Source: Stichopus chloronotus (lineage: Eukaryota; Echinodermata; Holothuroidea; Aspidochirotida; Stichopodidae). Taken from it: a stretch of DNA of 64,000 nucleotides. Below are positions 49,601 through 60,800 of this stretch, piece by piece. The stretch's first letter is position 1. Each line of letters opens with the position of its first letter. The stretch lies in contig CM037842.1 in NCBI GenBank assembly GCA_021234535.1, positions 27,242,308-27,306,307 on the forward strand, given 5' to 3'. The position numbers and the translations under genes were made by a program. The notes under the pieces are model-generated. The model had not been told where the DNA came from. It was given only the letters and a program-made list of their open reading frames with translations, and did not search any database.

Positions 49601-50848
49601 ACAGGTGTCTGGTCTCGAACCATCGAAAAATCAAATTTAATCGTTAATTACTGACTCGTTAATGTTTTCTCTATGTGACACATGGAGATCCTTTTAGTTT
49701 GACCATATGTCATTGGTATGTGAAAGGCACTTGACAGGCTTAGTGAACTTTAGAGAATTTCACGAAAAACCTCAATGTGCTTCTGAAACCTTCATGTACA
49801 TCACACCTCCCTGACTACACATCCGTTAACCATTCATCACGAACTCCAGAGGAAACAGCAACTTATTTCCTGCTAACACAAAACGTATTAAGACGTGTAA
49901 TCCTGTGTTGCAAACAGGGCCGTCTTAACGCATGGGCCCACTGGGCCCAGGCCCAGGGCCCCGCAATGTCAGGGGCCCCGCAAATTGACCTCTGCGCAAA
50001 AAATCATATCTCTCCTTGCGTAAAAGATTTTTGTGTGGAAATACTTTTATATACTCTTGAACAAGATTCACAACGGATTCTGAATGTCAATTTCAGCATA
50101 CCGCCCCCCCAAGGCTCCGAAATGGATGGTAAAAAGTGTATACCATGAATATTCACGAAATACTCTAACTGGTGCTGTAATGTAGTCTCCCATTGACTTT
50201 GTGCACAATTCATTTCCAAGATGGCCATCAAGTGATCGAGGTGAATCTCGTTGTCTGGCCCAGTGTACAAGATTCAAGATTGTAGCTCAATTTCTTGGAA
50301 AAAGGCGAGGATTCCCATCAAATGAAAGAGCGATTGTCAAGGATGTCAATTTTTCACGCAACTTTTTTCGAACACACTTGATTGAGGGGCCCCCTCTCCA
50401 ATGCCGCGCCCAGGACCCGGTGATCTCTTAAGACGGCCCTGGTTGCAAAACGTTTCAAACGTCAACTAGTTTACACGTTTTAAGAACGTTGTGGGCTTGC
50501 AGGGATATCTACTCACCTGCAATGGAAGCACTGTTACAATATAGCTATAAATTGCCTTTCACGTCACGGCTATTGTTCTTATACAGTTATAGTGAACATT
50601 GACGTACCCGACCTGTTTAAATTTGTCTGGCGTTTTTGTCTAGCACTGGACAATCGTGAACAGATGCACACGTAGATTTAATTTCCAAGCTTAACATAAG
50701 TCAGCCAATATTCAAAAGATGTGATACGAGTAGAGAATCTTTTAAGTCGCTCCACTCTTGATTTCAGTAGAATATTATTACTCTTACCTTGACCACATGT
50801 GAAATGGACGGAAAACAGAACACACAGGAGACTCAAATAAAACTTCAT
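43256..50848 (-). CDS. Gene A: IgGFc-binding N-terminal / HYR / HYR single-pass membrane protein
   Basis: Complete four-exon gene of 624 residues: exons 50848-50788, 49206-48010, 47022-46762 and 43611-43256, all introns phase 1 and GT-AG. Residues 1-19 are a signal peptide (MKFYLSLLCVLFSVHFTCG). Residues 21-419 form the IgGFc_N domain as found at the start of FCGBP (motifs PFDFTGTYV, STKPVALVSGS, MLPPLDRAIKGP, VGIGYTDGYSYQ). Residues 420-506 and 507-590 are HYR (hyalin) repeats. One helix (about 592-617) is followed by KKQVTHK. It is therefore a type I surface protein with a tiny cytoplasmic tail. HYR domains serve adhesion in echinoderm hyalin; FCGBP binds mucus or IgG Fc in mammals. A role in adhesion or immune recognition is inference. 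Paralogue of gene B. Confidence 0.9.
43910..43995. repeat. (TA)n / TATACA microsatellite
   Basis: Alternating TATA and TATACATA units. It borders the Penelope-like relic on one side. Confidence 0.9.
44040..45178 (-). pseudogene. Penelope-like element: RT palm to GIY-YIG, 5'-truncated and frameshifted
   Basis: On the - strand: LYLRFIDDIFLISNHDSHIL (the R-x-IDD catalytic motif of Penelope-type reverse transcriptase), IAFLDTSVKLVDGKIQTSVY and SKPTDRHTYLHFNRYNP, then a frame change near 44850 to LFNHFWNCNYPCKFT..., and downstream MQYIGQTSTSFRTRFNNHKS, which is the GIY-YIG endonuclease. The RT N-terminus is missing and at least two frame changes are needed, so it is inactive. It lies in intron 3 of gene A, between (TA)n tracts. 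Confidence 0.8.
45211..45294. repeat. (TA)n microsatellite between the two Penelope relics
   Basis: About 84 bases of nearly pure TA, directly beside the left inverted arm of the second Penelope element. Confidence 0.95.
45319..45567. repeat. left inverted arm of Penelope element
   Basis: Inverse complement of 46295-46553, from TAATAAAACTGAAAATAGCG inwards to TTGCGTCT. It lacks an 11-base segment (about ATTCATGATGA) present in the right arm and is otherwise nearly identical. Confidence 0.9.
45568..46360 (+). pseudogene. Penelope-like ORF remnant: RT thumb region plus GIY-YIG endonuclease
   Basis: Open to a TAG at 46358-46360. SLITSIYRKPTHTGIYCNWK and SWTPNKYKTSVIRALYCRAR match the post-palm region of Penelope-type RTs. 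FKVKDKIPDLKSSGCIYHIP followed by CGDKTCKDNYIGESKLRLCD is the Cys-containing linker and GIY-YIG endonuclease. The first ~10 codons of the long frame (from 45539) belong to the inverted arm and are accidental. RT catalytic motifs are absent, so the copy cannot move by itself. Confidence 0.8.
46295..46553. repeat. right inverted arm of Penelope element
   Basis: Contains the coding end (AGACGCAAGATCATGGAGTC onward) and the 3' non-coding tail down to TTCAGTTTTATTA, after which (TA)n begins. Confidence 0.9.
46553..46619. repeat. (TA)n microsatellite
   Basis: About 66 bases of TA. It mirrors the tract at 45211-45294 on the other side of the element. Confidence 0.95.
46762..47022 (-). CDS. Gene A exon 3: HYR repeat 1
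   Basis: 261 bases, phase 1-1. DNDIDDTPPFIYDCPVEPVI begins it; DNSGLEV, SFPPGSTEVIYQFTDVSGNT and CVFEVVVKG are the HYR hallmarks. It differs from the gene B exon at only five bases. Confidence 0.93.
47023..48009. other. Gene A intron 2
   Basis: Non-coding, with C-runs near 47734-47743 and 47845-47852. The short open frames here have no family features. Confidence 0.6.
48010..49206 (-). CDS. Gene A exon 2: whole IgGFc_N domain
   Basis: One 1197-base exon encodes the entire domain, from GKRRLRHILALPSIYRDCYG to MYFTQD. Acceptor CATTTGCAG and donor GATG|GTAAAT. The single-exon, phase 1-1 organisation makes it a mobile module. Confidence 0.92.
49915..50441. mobile_element. hAT-type MITE (527 bp) with perfect 8-bp target duplication
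   Basis: A 14-base TIR, CAGGGCCGTCTTAA at 49915-49928 and its inverse at 50428-50441, is flanked by the identical octamer GTTGCAAA at 49907-49914 and 50442-50449. A CAGGG start and an 8-bp duplication are hallmarks of the hAT superfamily. The ends are GC-rich (GGGCCCACTGGGCCCAGGCC); no transposase is present. It lies in intron 1 of gene A. Confidence 0.93.
50788..50848 (-). CDS. Gene A exon 1: start and signal peptide
   Basis: The ATG at 50848-50846 is chosen because the next residues form a clean signal peptide and the same start exists in gene B. 61 coding bases, donor CAAG|GTAAGAG. The open frame continues upstream in frame, but those residues have no counterpart in the paralogue. Confidence 0.88.
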
Positions 50849-52204
50849 GTTGCTCGTAATATCTAAGGTTAAAAGAAATTTAGAGTTACTGATTATGTCA
50901 TTGTAGAGAATGCAATTGAGTCTCGTTATCATTGCATTTCTGTTCGCGTTTATCTTTAGTATAGACTGTGGTAGGACACAGCGGAGTTGGCGATTAAAGC
51001 ACAGAATTTAAACAGTATACATTTAGTGTAAGTACAATATATTGTGTGTGCTTCCTACTCAGTGGTCAGTGTATGCCTTTCCACCTCGTCGAAATTTAAA
51101 TTCTTTCTCTTTTTAATGACAATACTCATAAATTACATTTTAGTGGGTACTCAAAAGCAAGTAAGCACAGAATATGCTGCATCGGTTTGTGATTTGACAC
51201 CATGTAAACACGTTTACAGTATACATACTCATATAAAATTACAATCCATGCATAGTACTACGTTCTCTTAAAATGCTTCTTGTTATCCGCACATTATCAT
51301 TCAACTATTTGTAGGCCTTAATTATGTCGTACGCTACGGAGTACATTCCATCTGTTCTGTACTTAAACTCGCTATTTAAGTTTAAAGGCAAAATGATATT
51401 CATTAAAAGAATAGATCATACGACCTTCGAACGATTAAAAAAGATCATACAAGGCATTTTCCACTAAACAAAACAGCACCCACTTGGTTTAACTATTGTG
51501 TAACGTATTTTACAATAAATAACTTGCGAAACAGTGTCAAGCATAATTCATAATCATGGCAAGATGAAGTAAAACTTCACACTTCAAAACAAAGTGGTTC
51601 AATGAAAACTTTCGCAGAGATTATCGTGTAACCCAACCTGTACAACCACCTGTATAGGGTCGCTCAACTTCTAGATGACTGCATGCTAGGCATTTTGGGT
51701 GTCCCAATGAAACTTCGAGTGAGCAAAATAAGAGATTTTCCTCACACCAAATCCTGCACTATAAGTTCCAAGTTCAACCGTTTTTTCAAGCACATCGCTA
51801 ACATTTTGCGCTGGCTATGTATTAGAGTGGATCAGTCAAACTAAAGTCTCTTTTTGGGTTAAGTTCAATCACTTAACGTAGCCCAGCTGTGTGTCAAATA
51901 CGGTTTTCATTCACCAATGTTTGTCAAAAAATAAGTACAAATTCAAATAATGAATTTATCATGCAAATATAGTATACAGTATGATGACTCATTTTATTAA
52001 TCATAAATACTGAAACCAATTTTCAAATATTCATTTATATACATTTGAATATAATGCAACTAAATTTGAGTTATTTGACTATTTAACGTAGTCGTAACTA
52101 GTTAACAAATGCCAATTTTAATTTAGTTCACAGTCTTAACTTAGAACAATGAGGAAATTTATAAATCCGATACCTGTCAAATAATGTGTTGAGGAAAGAC
52201 AACT

Positions 52205-52390
52205 TCAAGCTGATTTTCCGGAACGATTCTATAAGTACTAGCTGACACTGGACCAACTTCAACAGACCTAAATGATACACACACAAATTGGTAACCTGAC
52301 ATGACGCATTGTCATATGGACTTTGACACTCCTGTGTGCACTGCCTGTAAGTCACGCACAGACAGTAGGATATCACTTAAATGTGTCTGA
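52205..52390 (-). promoter_or_regulatory. conserved block upstream of gene A (candidate promoter or 5' UTR exon)
   Basis: About 1.4 kb before the ATG. Read on the - strand it shares phrases with 62085-62250 upstream of gene B: ACATTTAAGTGATATC / ACATTTACGTGACATC, AGTGTCAAAGTCC / GCGTTGAAGTCC, ATCATTTAGGTCTGTTGAAG / ATCATTTAGGTTTGTAGAAT, and GGTCCAGTGTC / GGTCCAGTATC. The surrounding sequence is not obviously alike, so the block may be functional or a remnant of the duplication. Confidence 0.4.
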
Positions 52391-55203
52391 CTTCAATATA
52401 CCAGAATACACTCATAATAAAAGACAGCACAACTGCATCAATACACAAAAGCACACGGTTTCTGAAAACGATGGTGAAACTTACATCTACTACTTCTAAG
52501 CCTCCATTTGCCAATAAAAATAGATCGTACATGAAATACCTTTAAGTAAAATTTTAAATATATTCAATTAAATTTAACATTTATTTCATGACATACAAAT
52601 GCATGAAAACGTTGTTCATAATATGCTTAAATGCAAATGTTTACCCTCTTTTAACTGTGGATAAATTGCTATTCCATATTGTTGTTTCTCTACTTTCAGG
52701 TTATTGTAATCTGTATTTAGTGCTTTACTCTATACGAACTGCATTTTTTTGTTTATACTTATACAAATTTTATTTCATACTGCTATAGTTCTTTCGCCCA
52801 TAATTTCATTGAATATCGTGATATCTTCATATATACATAACATACCTTAATATTAAAAGATTACATTTTTACAAAACAAGTCAATTTACATTGATTGAGA
52901 AAGAAAAAAACAGAAAGAAGAAAAAACACTAAAACAGTACCCCAATATAGTACTTTTAATAGTAGTTTCATAGTATTCAAGATGCTGAAACCTTATTTAT
53001 AATAGTATAGTACGGTACTTATTCTTACGTAGCCATGCCCAAATTGGTTGTTTTTTCATCCAATCGTTTAAAGGGAGACATGCGTAACCAACCTAGGTAA
53101 CAGTTTATCCAAATGTTCTTAAAGAGAAGGCTGAATGAAAGGTGGATACTCTCTAAAACCTTTAGAGTGAAAAATCCCGTTTTAAGAGTGAAATTTTGGA
53201 TGACTCCTATATTTGGTGTGAAACTTCTTTCTCACTCTTTTACAGTGATTAAACAGTCTTATTTAGGAGTAATCCCTAATTTCACTCTTTGGAAGTAAAG
53301 AGATTTAGATTTTCTGATCACTGACTTATGGCTGAGACTGATTCATACTTCTTTCATACTTTTCTTAATATTGATCCATTCATTCGTACCGTCACATCTG
53401 TTAATGCTTACTGTCATATTCATTCAAACGTACCAGAGGGGAATATAAATTAACTGATCACTGATGTATTCCATAGGTAAGAATAAATTGTGTAGACTGA
53501 ACTCACAAACACATATTTACACAGTCTTTGCCAACATTTAACAGTATAAATAGGAGCATAATGAAAGCTCACAATGCAGTATTGTTTTACCCCTTACATC
53601 TTTAGAAACATATTATATACTCCTTTAATAGATTTCTTGTACTGCATATAACTATATTTATGCAGATTAATCTGTCGTCTCCGTGACTGTGCGCAGTTTA
53701 GAAAGGTGTGCTTTGAGGCCTTCTCTAATTACAGACCGGCCGTCTCCGTGTTTCACCGTTTGAGTCAAACCTCTCATAAGTTTGGTAGCATCTTATCTCC
53801 GACCTGCTAGCATCTGACCTTTCGATTGTGCAATATTCAGTTATCTTTGCGCATGCGTAGGCATACTAACAGGCAGAACACCGGTTAATTGTATACCATT
53901 GACCTTATTAAGAGAGTGAAGTTAATATTATGAGAAGCTAACCATACAAATCTTAAGAGCTTTGATCTTTAGTTGGTCACCACTTTTGGTTTGTTCTCTG
54001 ATCACTTGTAAACTACTTGTACATTGGCTGAGTTGATATTTAAGTCGTATTCCTGTCAGGAACTCAGTATTTTAGTGACTTTAATTGCGAAATAAGTAAA
54101 TAAGAACTGCAACTGCAGAGTATGTTGTAACTGTCATATGTCATAATGCTGCCCTTTGACCTACTAGAAAATATGCTTTTTGGGGTCATGGATATACCAG
54201 AACCGGGGAGACAACGTAAGAGTGTCCCCGTACGTCCAACAATCATCGGCCATCACATTTCACCTGCATACCTTAAGTGTAATCAACAACGTCCTAAGAA
54301 CACTTCTTTTCCCTTCGCTGTTAAGTAGAAAATTTCTTCTGGAATTGTTTGTATGTATTCATATATTTACAAATTAAAAAAATCTTGAAACAGAAAATAT
54401 ATAAATAATAGCAATAATAATAGTAATAGTAATAATAATAATATAGTTATGCGAATCAAACAAGCACACTCATTGATGATATATCGATAACAAACTTGTC
54501 ATCAATTCCTGCCGACATTTGCGAGGAACATTATTTGAATTCCAAAGATCATCTTTCTCCAATTCAAATGTTGGTTCGGTTGTCGAGTTTGTACTGAATA
54601 TAGTTAGGATTATTTCCACTCCGCGCTGTGTCGTTTCACTATTTTATCTCATATTAAGACGATATAGATGAACGCGTGATTAAAAGAAATTATCAAAACG
54701 ATATTAAGGCGCACAGAAGAAAATGGGCTGACATAGAGGCACAATTGAAGGTTGAATATATAACGTACCTCTTAAACCTTTCCTGCAAAACCAATTTTTT
54801 TTCTTGGGGGTTACTTAAAAAATTGTATTAACAATTTTAAGTTCTTCCAGCCAAGATCTATGACAAGGCCAGATCAGTTTATCTGATTTTTGAGCTTACA
54901 GTGCGGTATATGTTAGGGAGAGATCAGCGCAGACAACACGTGATTTAAATTTTAGATAATTTTCATGATTATTTGTCCTCCAGTGGATGTCATTTGTACG
55001 AAAAGCCTCTCCCTCAGTGTGCTACATTTATATTTTCTTGTTGTCTGTGATTGATATTTGAATATTAAAATATGGAATATTATAAACTCAACAATGAAAC
55101 AATCAACACATATTGTATTGTTGTCCTGAGCGTCATAGGTCATTGGAAATTTTAAAGAAGCATTGTTAAATCTGTGTGCTATTTGTTAACTTTGGGTTGA
55201 TCT

Positions 55204-55278
55204 GAAAAGTTTGTTCATTGCCAGTAAAATTAAAGAGGTACTTCCTCTTTAATTTTACTGGCAATGTACAAACTTTTC
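55204..55278. other. near-perfect 35-bp hairpin with 5-base loop
   Basis: Arms 55204-55238 (GAAAAGTTTGTTCATTGCCA...) and 55244-55278 are inverse complements with a single mismatch, separated by TACTT. Such a structure could be a snap-back transposon relic or a small-RNA precursor. The stem centre contains TTAAAGAGG...CCTCTTTAA. Confidence 0.8.
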
Positions 55279-57443
55279 GTTTAAATTAAAAAATAGTTTT
55301 GCTTAACCGACCACCTCACCAAAGGATAGTGATAGGGTGATAATGATTTACATATTCATAATTTGCAACACAAAAAACTGATAATGTCCGAAAAGATAAA
55401 CATGACAAAATAAGTCTGTTGCGTCATACACAAACTGCTTGTGGGTATCATTTCTGTGAAAACAAGTAGAAGATTATGTTTCAATTCCACTAGAATTATT
55501 TTCTGAATTAGCATATAAGTCCATGTCTGAGTTTGTGTGTAAATAAATAATTAACGGCCACAATGAAGATCGATTAAAAACTATATGTGCAAACACCAGG
55601 ACAATTAAGAAGCTTCTAAGCTCCTCAGGAGTGACTTCTTAGTTTCTTATTGTAAAGTTATTTTCCTCCGAAATACGATTGTCGAGTTCCATTTGCCGAA
55701 TAAATGCTAGTGTCCTCCTGTTGCATGTATCTGTTGATCTTTTTACTGATCCACCTGTCTAGTTATCTTGTCCCCAAAACCATTCGACTATAGTTTTTTC
55801 CTTGAGAAACATGGTCCAACACTTCTTTCTGTTATTCGAATGCGCTCACAAACCAGGGAACTGTTACTTAGATGGAGAGAGTACAGAAAATTCAGTTAAT
55901 GCTAATACTTTCAGACCCCCCTTCCAAACTGAGTAAAGATACGCTGTATAATTGGCTTAAAGGTATTTCTTTCTTTTATTTGACGTTTCCAGTTCAATAT
56001 AATTCACATAGGAACACTATTTTAAGTCGGCCAATCCTAACCCAAGACGCTCGCTCAGAATAATGCTTTGATGTATAGGTTTGTACCACCAAGAAATAAA
56101 GCACAGATGGCTTACAACTCAAAACGACTGTTAAATTGAAATGGATGAGTACCAGCTAAAGCCAATTTTAGGAATTTATCACATGCAAATGAGCTAAAGT
56201 CTAATTTTTTGACAAATAGCTGAGAAGTTTCCATAAGTTTTCCGAAATGGATATAGATTATTTTTCATGTTTTGATATACAACCCAAATGTTGTGTTGTC
56301 ATACGCATCACCGAGCGTCGAAAGGCAGAAAAGTTACTTTTTCCTTGACTGTGCGACTGGCAATGTAGTAGGGAGAATCAAAACGAAATTCATGTTGTAA
56401 CTGTAGCAGACGACCAACACGTGTTCACCCCCACTGCGGTATACGTCTTTAGAAACGTCAAGAACGATGCAATGAACAGATCACGATGTGACCTTAATTG
56501 GTGGGCGCAACCTCATTTCAAACCTCATTACTCTCCATCTACGTAACGTTTTCCTGGTAAGACATGCTGTCTGTCTGCTAATTCGCAGATTTAATTTAAG
56601 AAAATTATCATAACCGTGGAAAATAGTGCTCTACATCTTTCGTGTACTAAAATTTGTATATCATAACTCGCACTCAAGAACAAAATACACTCTAAAATTC
56701 AATTTGTTTTCTTCCCTTCGGTGAAAGGGCAATGGCGTGTTTAAAATGTGACATATACAAATCATGATACAAATCATATAAAGTAGATTAAACAGTAAAG
56801 GTAGCTTTATGAGGACTTATAACGAAATCCAGGGTACCATTCTCTAAATTGTTCAATAACAAGTAACGACCAAACGTCTTAAACATTTATTTCATAAAAT
56901 GTCACGAAAATCAAGTAAAAGTTTTCAAACATACCAACTAGTCTCATACTTTGCTTGAAAGTTCACTAATTAAAACACATTTCATAAAATTTCAGTCACA
57001 TGATCAAATGCAAGTTAGTGCACATATTTCTATTCTACAATCGATGGTTCTTGAATTCTCAAGCATTATTGCTCGAACACTTCATAACAGATTATTTAAA
57101 CCAACTGATATACCTTGGGAATACTGAATCTTATTGAAAATAGAAAGCCTCAGAGTAATCAAAACGACTAGTTGAAAGTCATACACGTTACTTAGCTATA
57201 AAAGTGAAAAATGTACAAAATCATAAAAGGACTGTCAAGAAAAAGCCTTCAGTTAGGTGTTGAACTTGGTGTCGAATGAACAATGTATTGGCAAATAACA
57301 TATATCTTGTGTTGATCGGTAGGCCTGAACTCATTTCCATAGCTTAAAAAAAGACTGTATTCCTTCACTAGTGGGTTTTGTGTTGAAGAGAATGAACAGT
57401 TTTTTTCAACAATTTCTGGACTTGAGGGATATGGAAAGTTTAG

Positions 57444-57802
57444 TTAATTTTGCCCAATCTGTTGGTTGCAGAGAAAAGCAATAATCACTATCAATGTTAT
57501 TATTGCTACAAAAAATATTACCATCGCTGCAATGAGTCCTTCTGCTAAAGGCCTAGCACATGTTTTTGTACCAACAGATACAATGAAATTACAAACGGCT
57601 GCATTCCCTGCCAAATCCGAAAATATGTAAGAGACGGTCGTGTCGCCTACTGGAAATTGATCACCAGGAGAATGACTCCTATTACAGGTTACATCTTGTC
57701 CAGAGTCATCCAAAGCCGCGATCGGTTCTTTCCAATAAATTCCGACGTACTTAGCACAGGTTAAAAGGCTGATGTCGGATGGACAATGTAAAATATTGGG
57801 TT
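57444..57802 (-). CDS. Gene B exon 4: HYR repeat 2, transmembrane helix, stop
   Basis: PNILHCPSDISLLTCAKYVG, then ALDDSGQDVTCNRSHSPGDQ, FSDLAGNAAVCNFIVSVG, a hydrophobic helix and NQQIGQN-stop. One codon longer than in gene A (PIAALDDSG versus PIAFDDSG) and clearly diverged from it. Confidence 0.92.
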
Positions 57803-60800
57803 CTGTAACATCTGAAAACAAACAAAGCATTAAATGATAAGAATTGATCGGCCTGATTAAAGACATAGTTCAATAATCAGATACGGCATCGCCATTGAGG
57901 ATGAACGGCATTCAATGGCATGTCACAAGCAAAACACGTGATACAACTATCGATCATCAACATCAGTGGTAGTCATTATAGCTTATAGTAAATTAAAATA
58001 ACATACTAAAAACATAGAATATGATTTCATACACGGACACTTGCAAATGTAACCTGCGGTGAGGTTCCAACATCATAAAATCGTGAATTGATTGTAGTGG
58101 GAAGCAGAAGGTTACCGTAACAATGAAACGCCATCGAACGTAAGCAATTTTCAATGTATGTGAGAACCTTCATACCTTTAACAACAACTTCAAACACACA
58201 TGTAGCTGTATTTCCAGAGATATCTGTAAACTGATATATTACTTCTGTAGAGCCAGGAGGAAACGACTCCCCAGGTCGTGAGGATGATTCGTTGTTTACC
58301 TCCAAACCAGAATTATCTATAGCTGTTGGTGGATTCCAGTACACGGTGACATTATTGGAGTATCGACTGGACTCGGCGATCACTGGTTCTACTGGACAGT
58401 CATAAATGAATGGCGGGGTATCATCAATGTCATTATCTGTAAAATGGAATAACACTGAAAGTTTTTATGACAATGCTGTTTTATAATTAATCTAATGGTT
58501 TATTATAAAACAGTCCAGTGGAGTTGGCATTGTCATTATGGGACAACCATCACCATCTCCACAAATGAAAAAAGAAATGCGATCTTGGGCCTGTATCATA
58601 GAGATGGGGGAGGGGGATGTTGGGCTTGTTTTGTGAAAAGATGAAAGCACCAAGCGTATAACACCATCATTTTTTACCACCCGTTTTCATGCTCCAGATA
58701 TCATACAAAGGGACAATCCTGACAGGAAAAGATTCATAGCCTGCGTTCCCTTCTCCCACCCACCTCCTTTTCAGCTGTTGAACTGCTACTAATTAACTAA
58801 GCTGACAAAGAATGTTTTAATCTGAAATAAACTTGACAATAACATTTGGCAATGTAATTTACAACGAGAGAAATCAAGGAATAGTTTGCAATGAAAGTAT
58901 ATCGCCTTTGTGGGACAAATGGGCAGATGGGCACACGATGCCACACAGTACGTTAGGACTCCATCGCAATTTGTATTAAGCAATTGGTGAGAGGTAATTT
59001 TTTTTAAGGATTACGTTGAAGTAGTATGTGCCTAGGGTAGGAGAGGTCTTTCCAATTGAATTTCAATTGCGATTCGGATTGTTCCAAATGTTACACGTGC
59101 AAATATGTTGTAATGAGACTTGATCTAGAAATTTTTGCTAGAGTGTCCTTTATTATAGAAGTTCTGTACCTTCCTGAGTGAAGTACATCATCTGGTAGGA
59201 GTAGCCAATAGTGTAGCCATCGGTGTAGCCGATTCCAACTATTCTGACATCCGGGTCAATGTGGCTGAGAATGTAAGTTGCACTTAATGAGATGGTAAAC
59301 TGGGTAACGGACCAACCATAGTGATCCGTCACTATGTCGCTTCCTGTTATTGGTACACCATCCACGAGAAGCCCTTGGCTATCTTTGGAGGAATACCATA
59401 TCGTATAATAATTATCGTAGAACCAAATCTTGTTGAAGTATAGCGGGCCCTTGATAGCCCTATCTAAAGGAGGTAGCATGACCATAGTAGGATTGGCTGA
59501 CACCTATGTACTGCACAACCATGATGGGATTATTGGAGGATATCTCTCTGACTCCACCCACTACGAATTCTTCGTGGTATTCACCTGATTCTAGGAATGT
59601 GGTTACGGTATCGTTAAAACCAATAGTTTTAATAGATACGATGGTTTGATTGTGCGCTGACAAAACCCTCATCATGAATGTAGTTTGGCCCATGAATTTG
59701 GTGACTAAGAAGTAGCTGCCCCATGACTTCTACCGGAGCCTGGAAATCCATCAGAGCTTCATTGTAACCTTGAAATCGCACGGCAGTACTTCCACTCATG
59801 AGCGCAACTGGCTTCGTTGAATTCACGTATGTCCCAGTAAAGTCAAATGGCACTTCCACCAGGTACGATTGATATGCATTGAGGTTTATAAGGAATGGAT
59901 TTTCTCGGTCATATATGTCGCCGTCGTAGGTGAATGGCTGATTAAAATAAACAGAAATGTCAGTATCGTCCAGATTGGCTGAGAGCATGATGTTACTACC
60001 GGAGTTTGGATCAGCTGGTGTGTATGTCGATGGATAGTATTCCTTACCCAGCTGATATATTGGAATAGCATAGAAGGAATCCTGATGGTATATCCACTCA
60101 CCATATCCGTACACTACCACATCGCCATCTGCTTGCACTGTGATAGTGGCCGAATTACGTCCGGTATTGCACGGCACGGTGTAAGGCATATTTAAGTGAT
60201 AATACGCCATAGGTTCAATACTAAACGGGTACGACCTAGATTGTTCAGGTACATTAACGACTCCATTGACCTTGTACTTTGTGGTAGTAGATATAAGATG
60301 AAGCTGAGGATTATTCATTCGGCATTCAGTGTGGATCGAAGTCAGAGCTAGGATGTGACGTAACCGTCTATTACCTGCAATTGTCGAACGAGAAATTAGA
60401 TTTCCAGTCCGAAGCATTATTAGTAATTTTAATAAAATAACTGAAGAGACAACAGTGACAACTTTTGTGAAAAAGAAAGAATTTGCCATGATAATATAAC
60501 ATTGACTTCGTGTTAAGCATTCGTGCAGAAATCTAAAAGCCCTATAGCTCTCGCTATGACATAAAGTAAACATTTCTGTTCTCTGTCTCGATGTGGAGTC
60601 AATTTCTCGTTCTGTCCACCAGAGAAAACGGATGTACAGATTATCCACCTTTAAAATGTTCTGTAAGTTTAAGCGGTAGATATTTACACTTGGATATTGG
60701 CTCTTACACGATATGCTTGCTATGGAACATCAATTACCTGATTTTTCTTCAATAGGACATTACTTTACAAATTATCAATTATCGTACACGTCTTGCTGTT

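Larger units (their letters stand above)
50849..57443. other. intergenic region between genes A and B
   Basis: AT-rich, with no coding region recognised. It holds the block at 52205-52390 shared with the upstream side of gene B, a stretch with several AGAGTGAAA motifs (53110-53300), AAT/AATAGT runs near 54400-54440, and the long hairpin at 55204-55278. Confidence 0.5.

Noticed and set aside
50678..50932. N-terminal extension of gene A upstream of MKFYLSLL
   Set aside because: The in-frame residues before this Met have no counterpart in gene B, and a signal peptide starting at the inner Met is clear.
53040..53300. T2-like MITE starting TTAAAGGGAGACATG at about 53067
   Set aside because: The start fits, but I found no matching inverted end with TTAA downstream.
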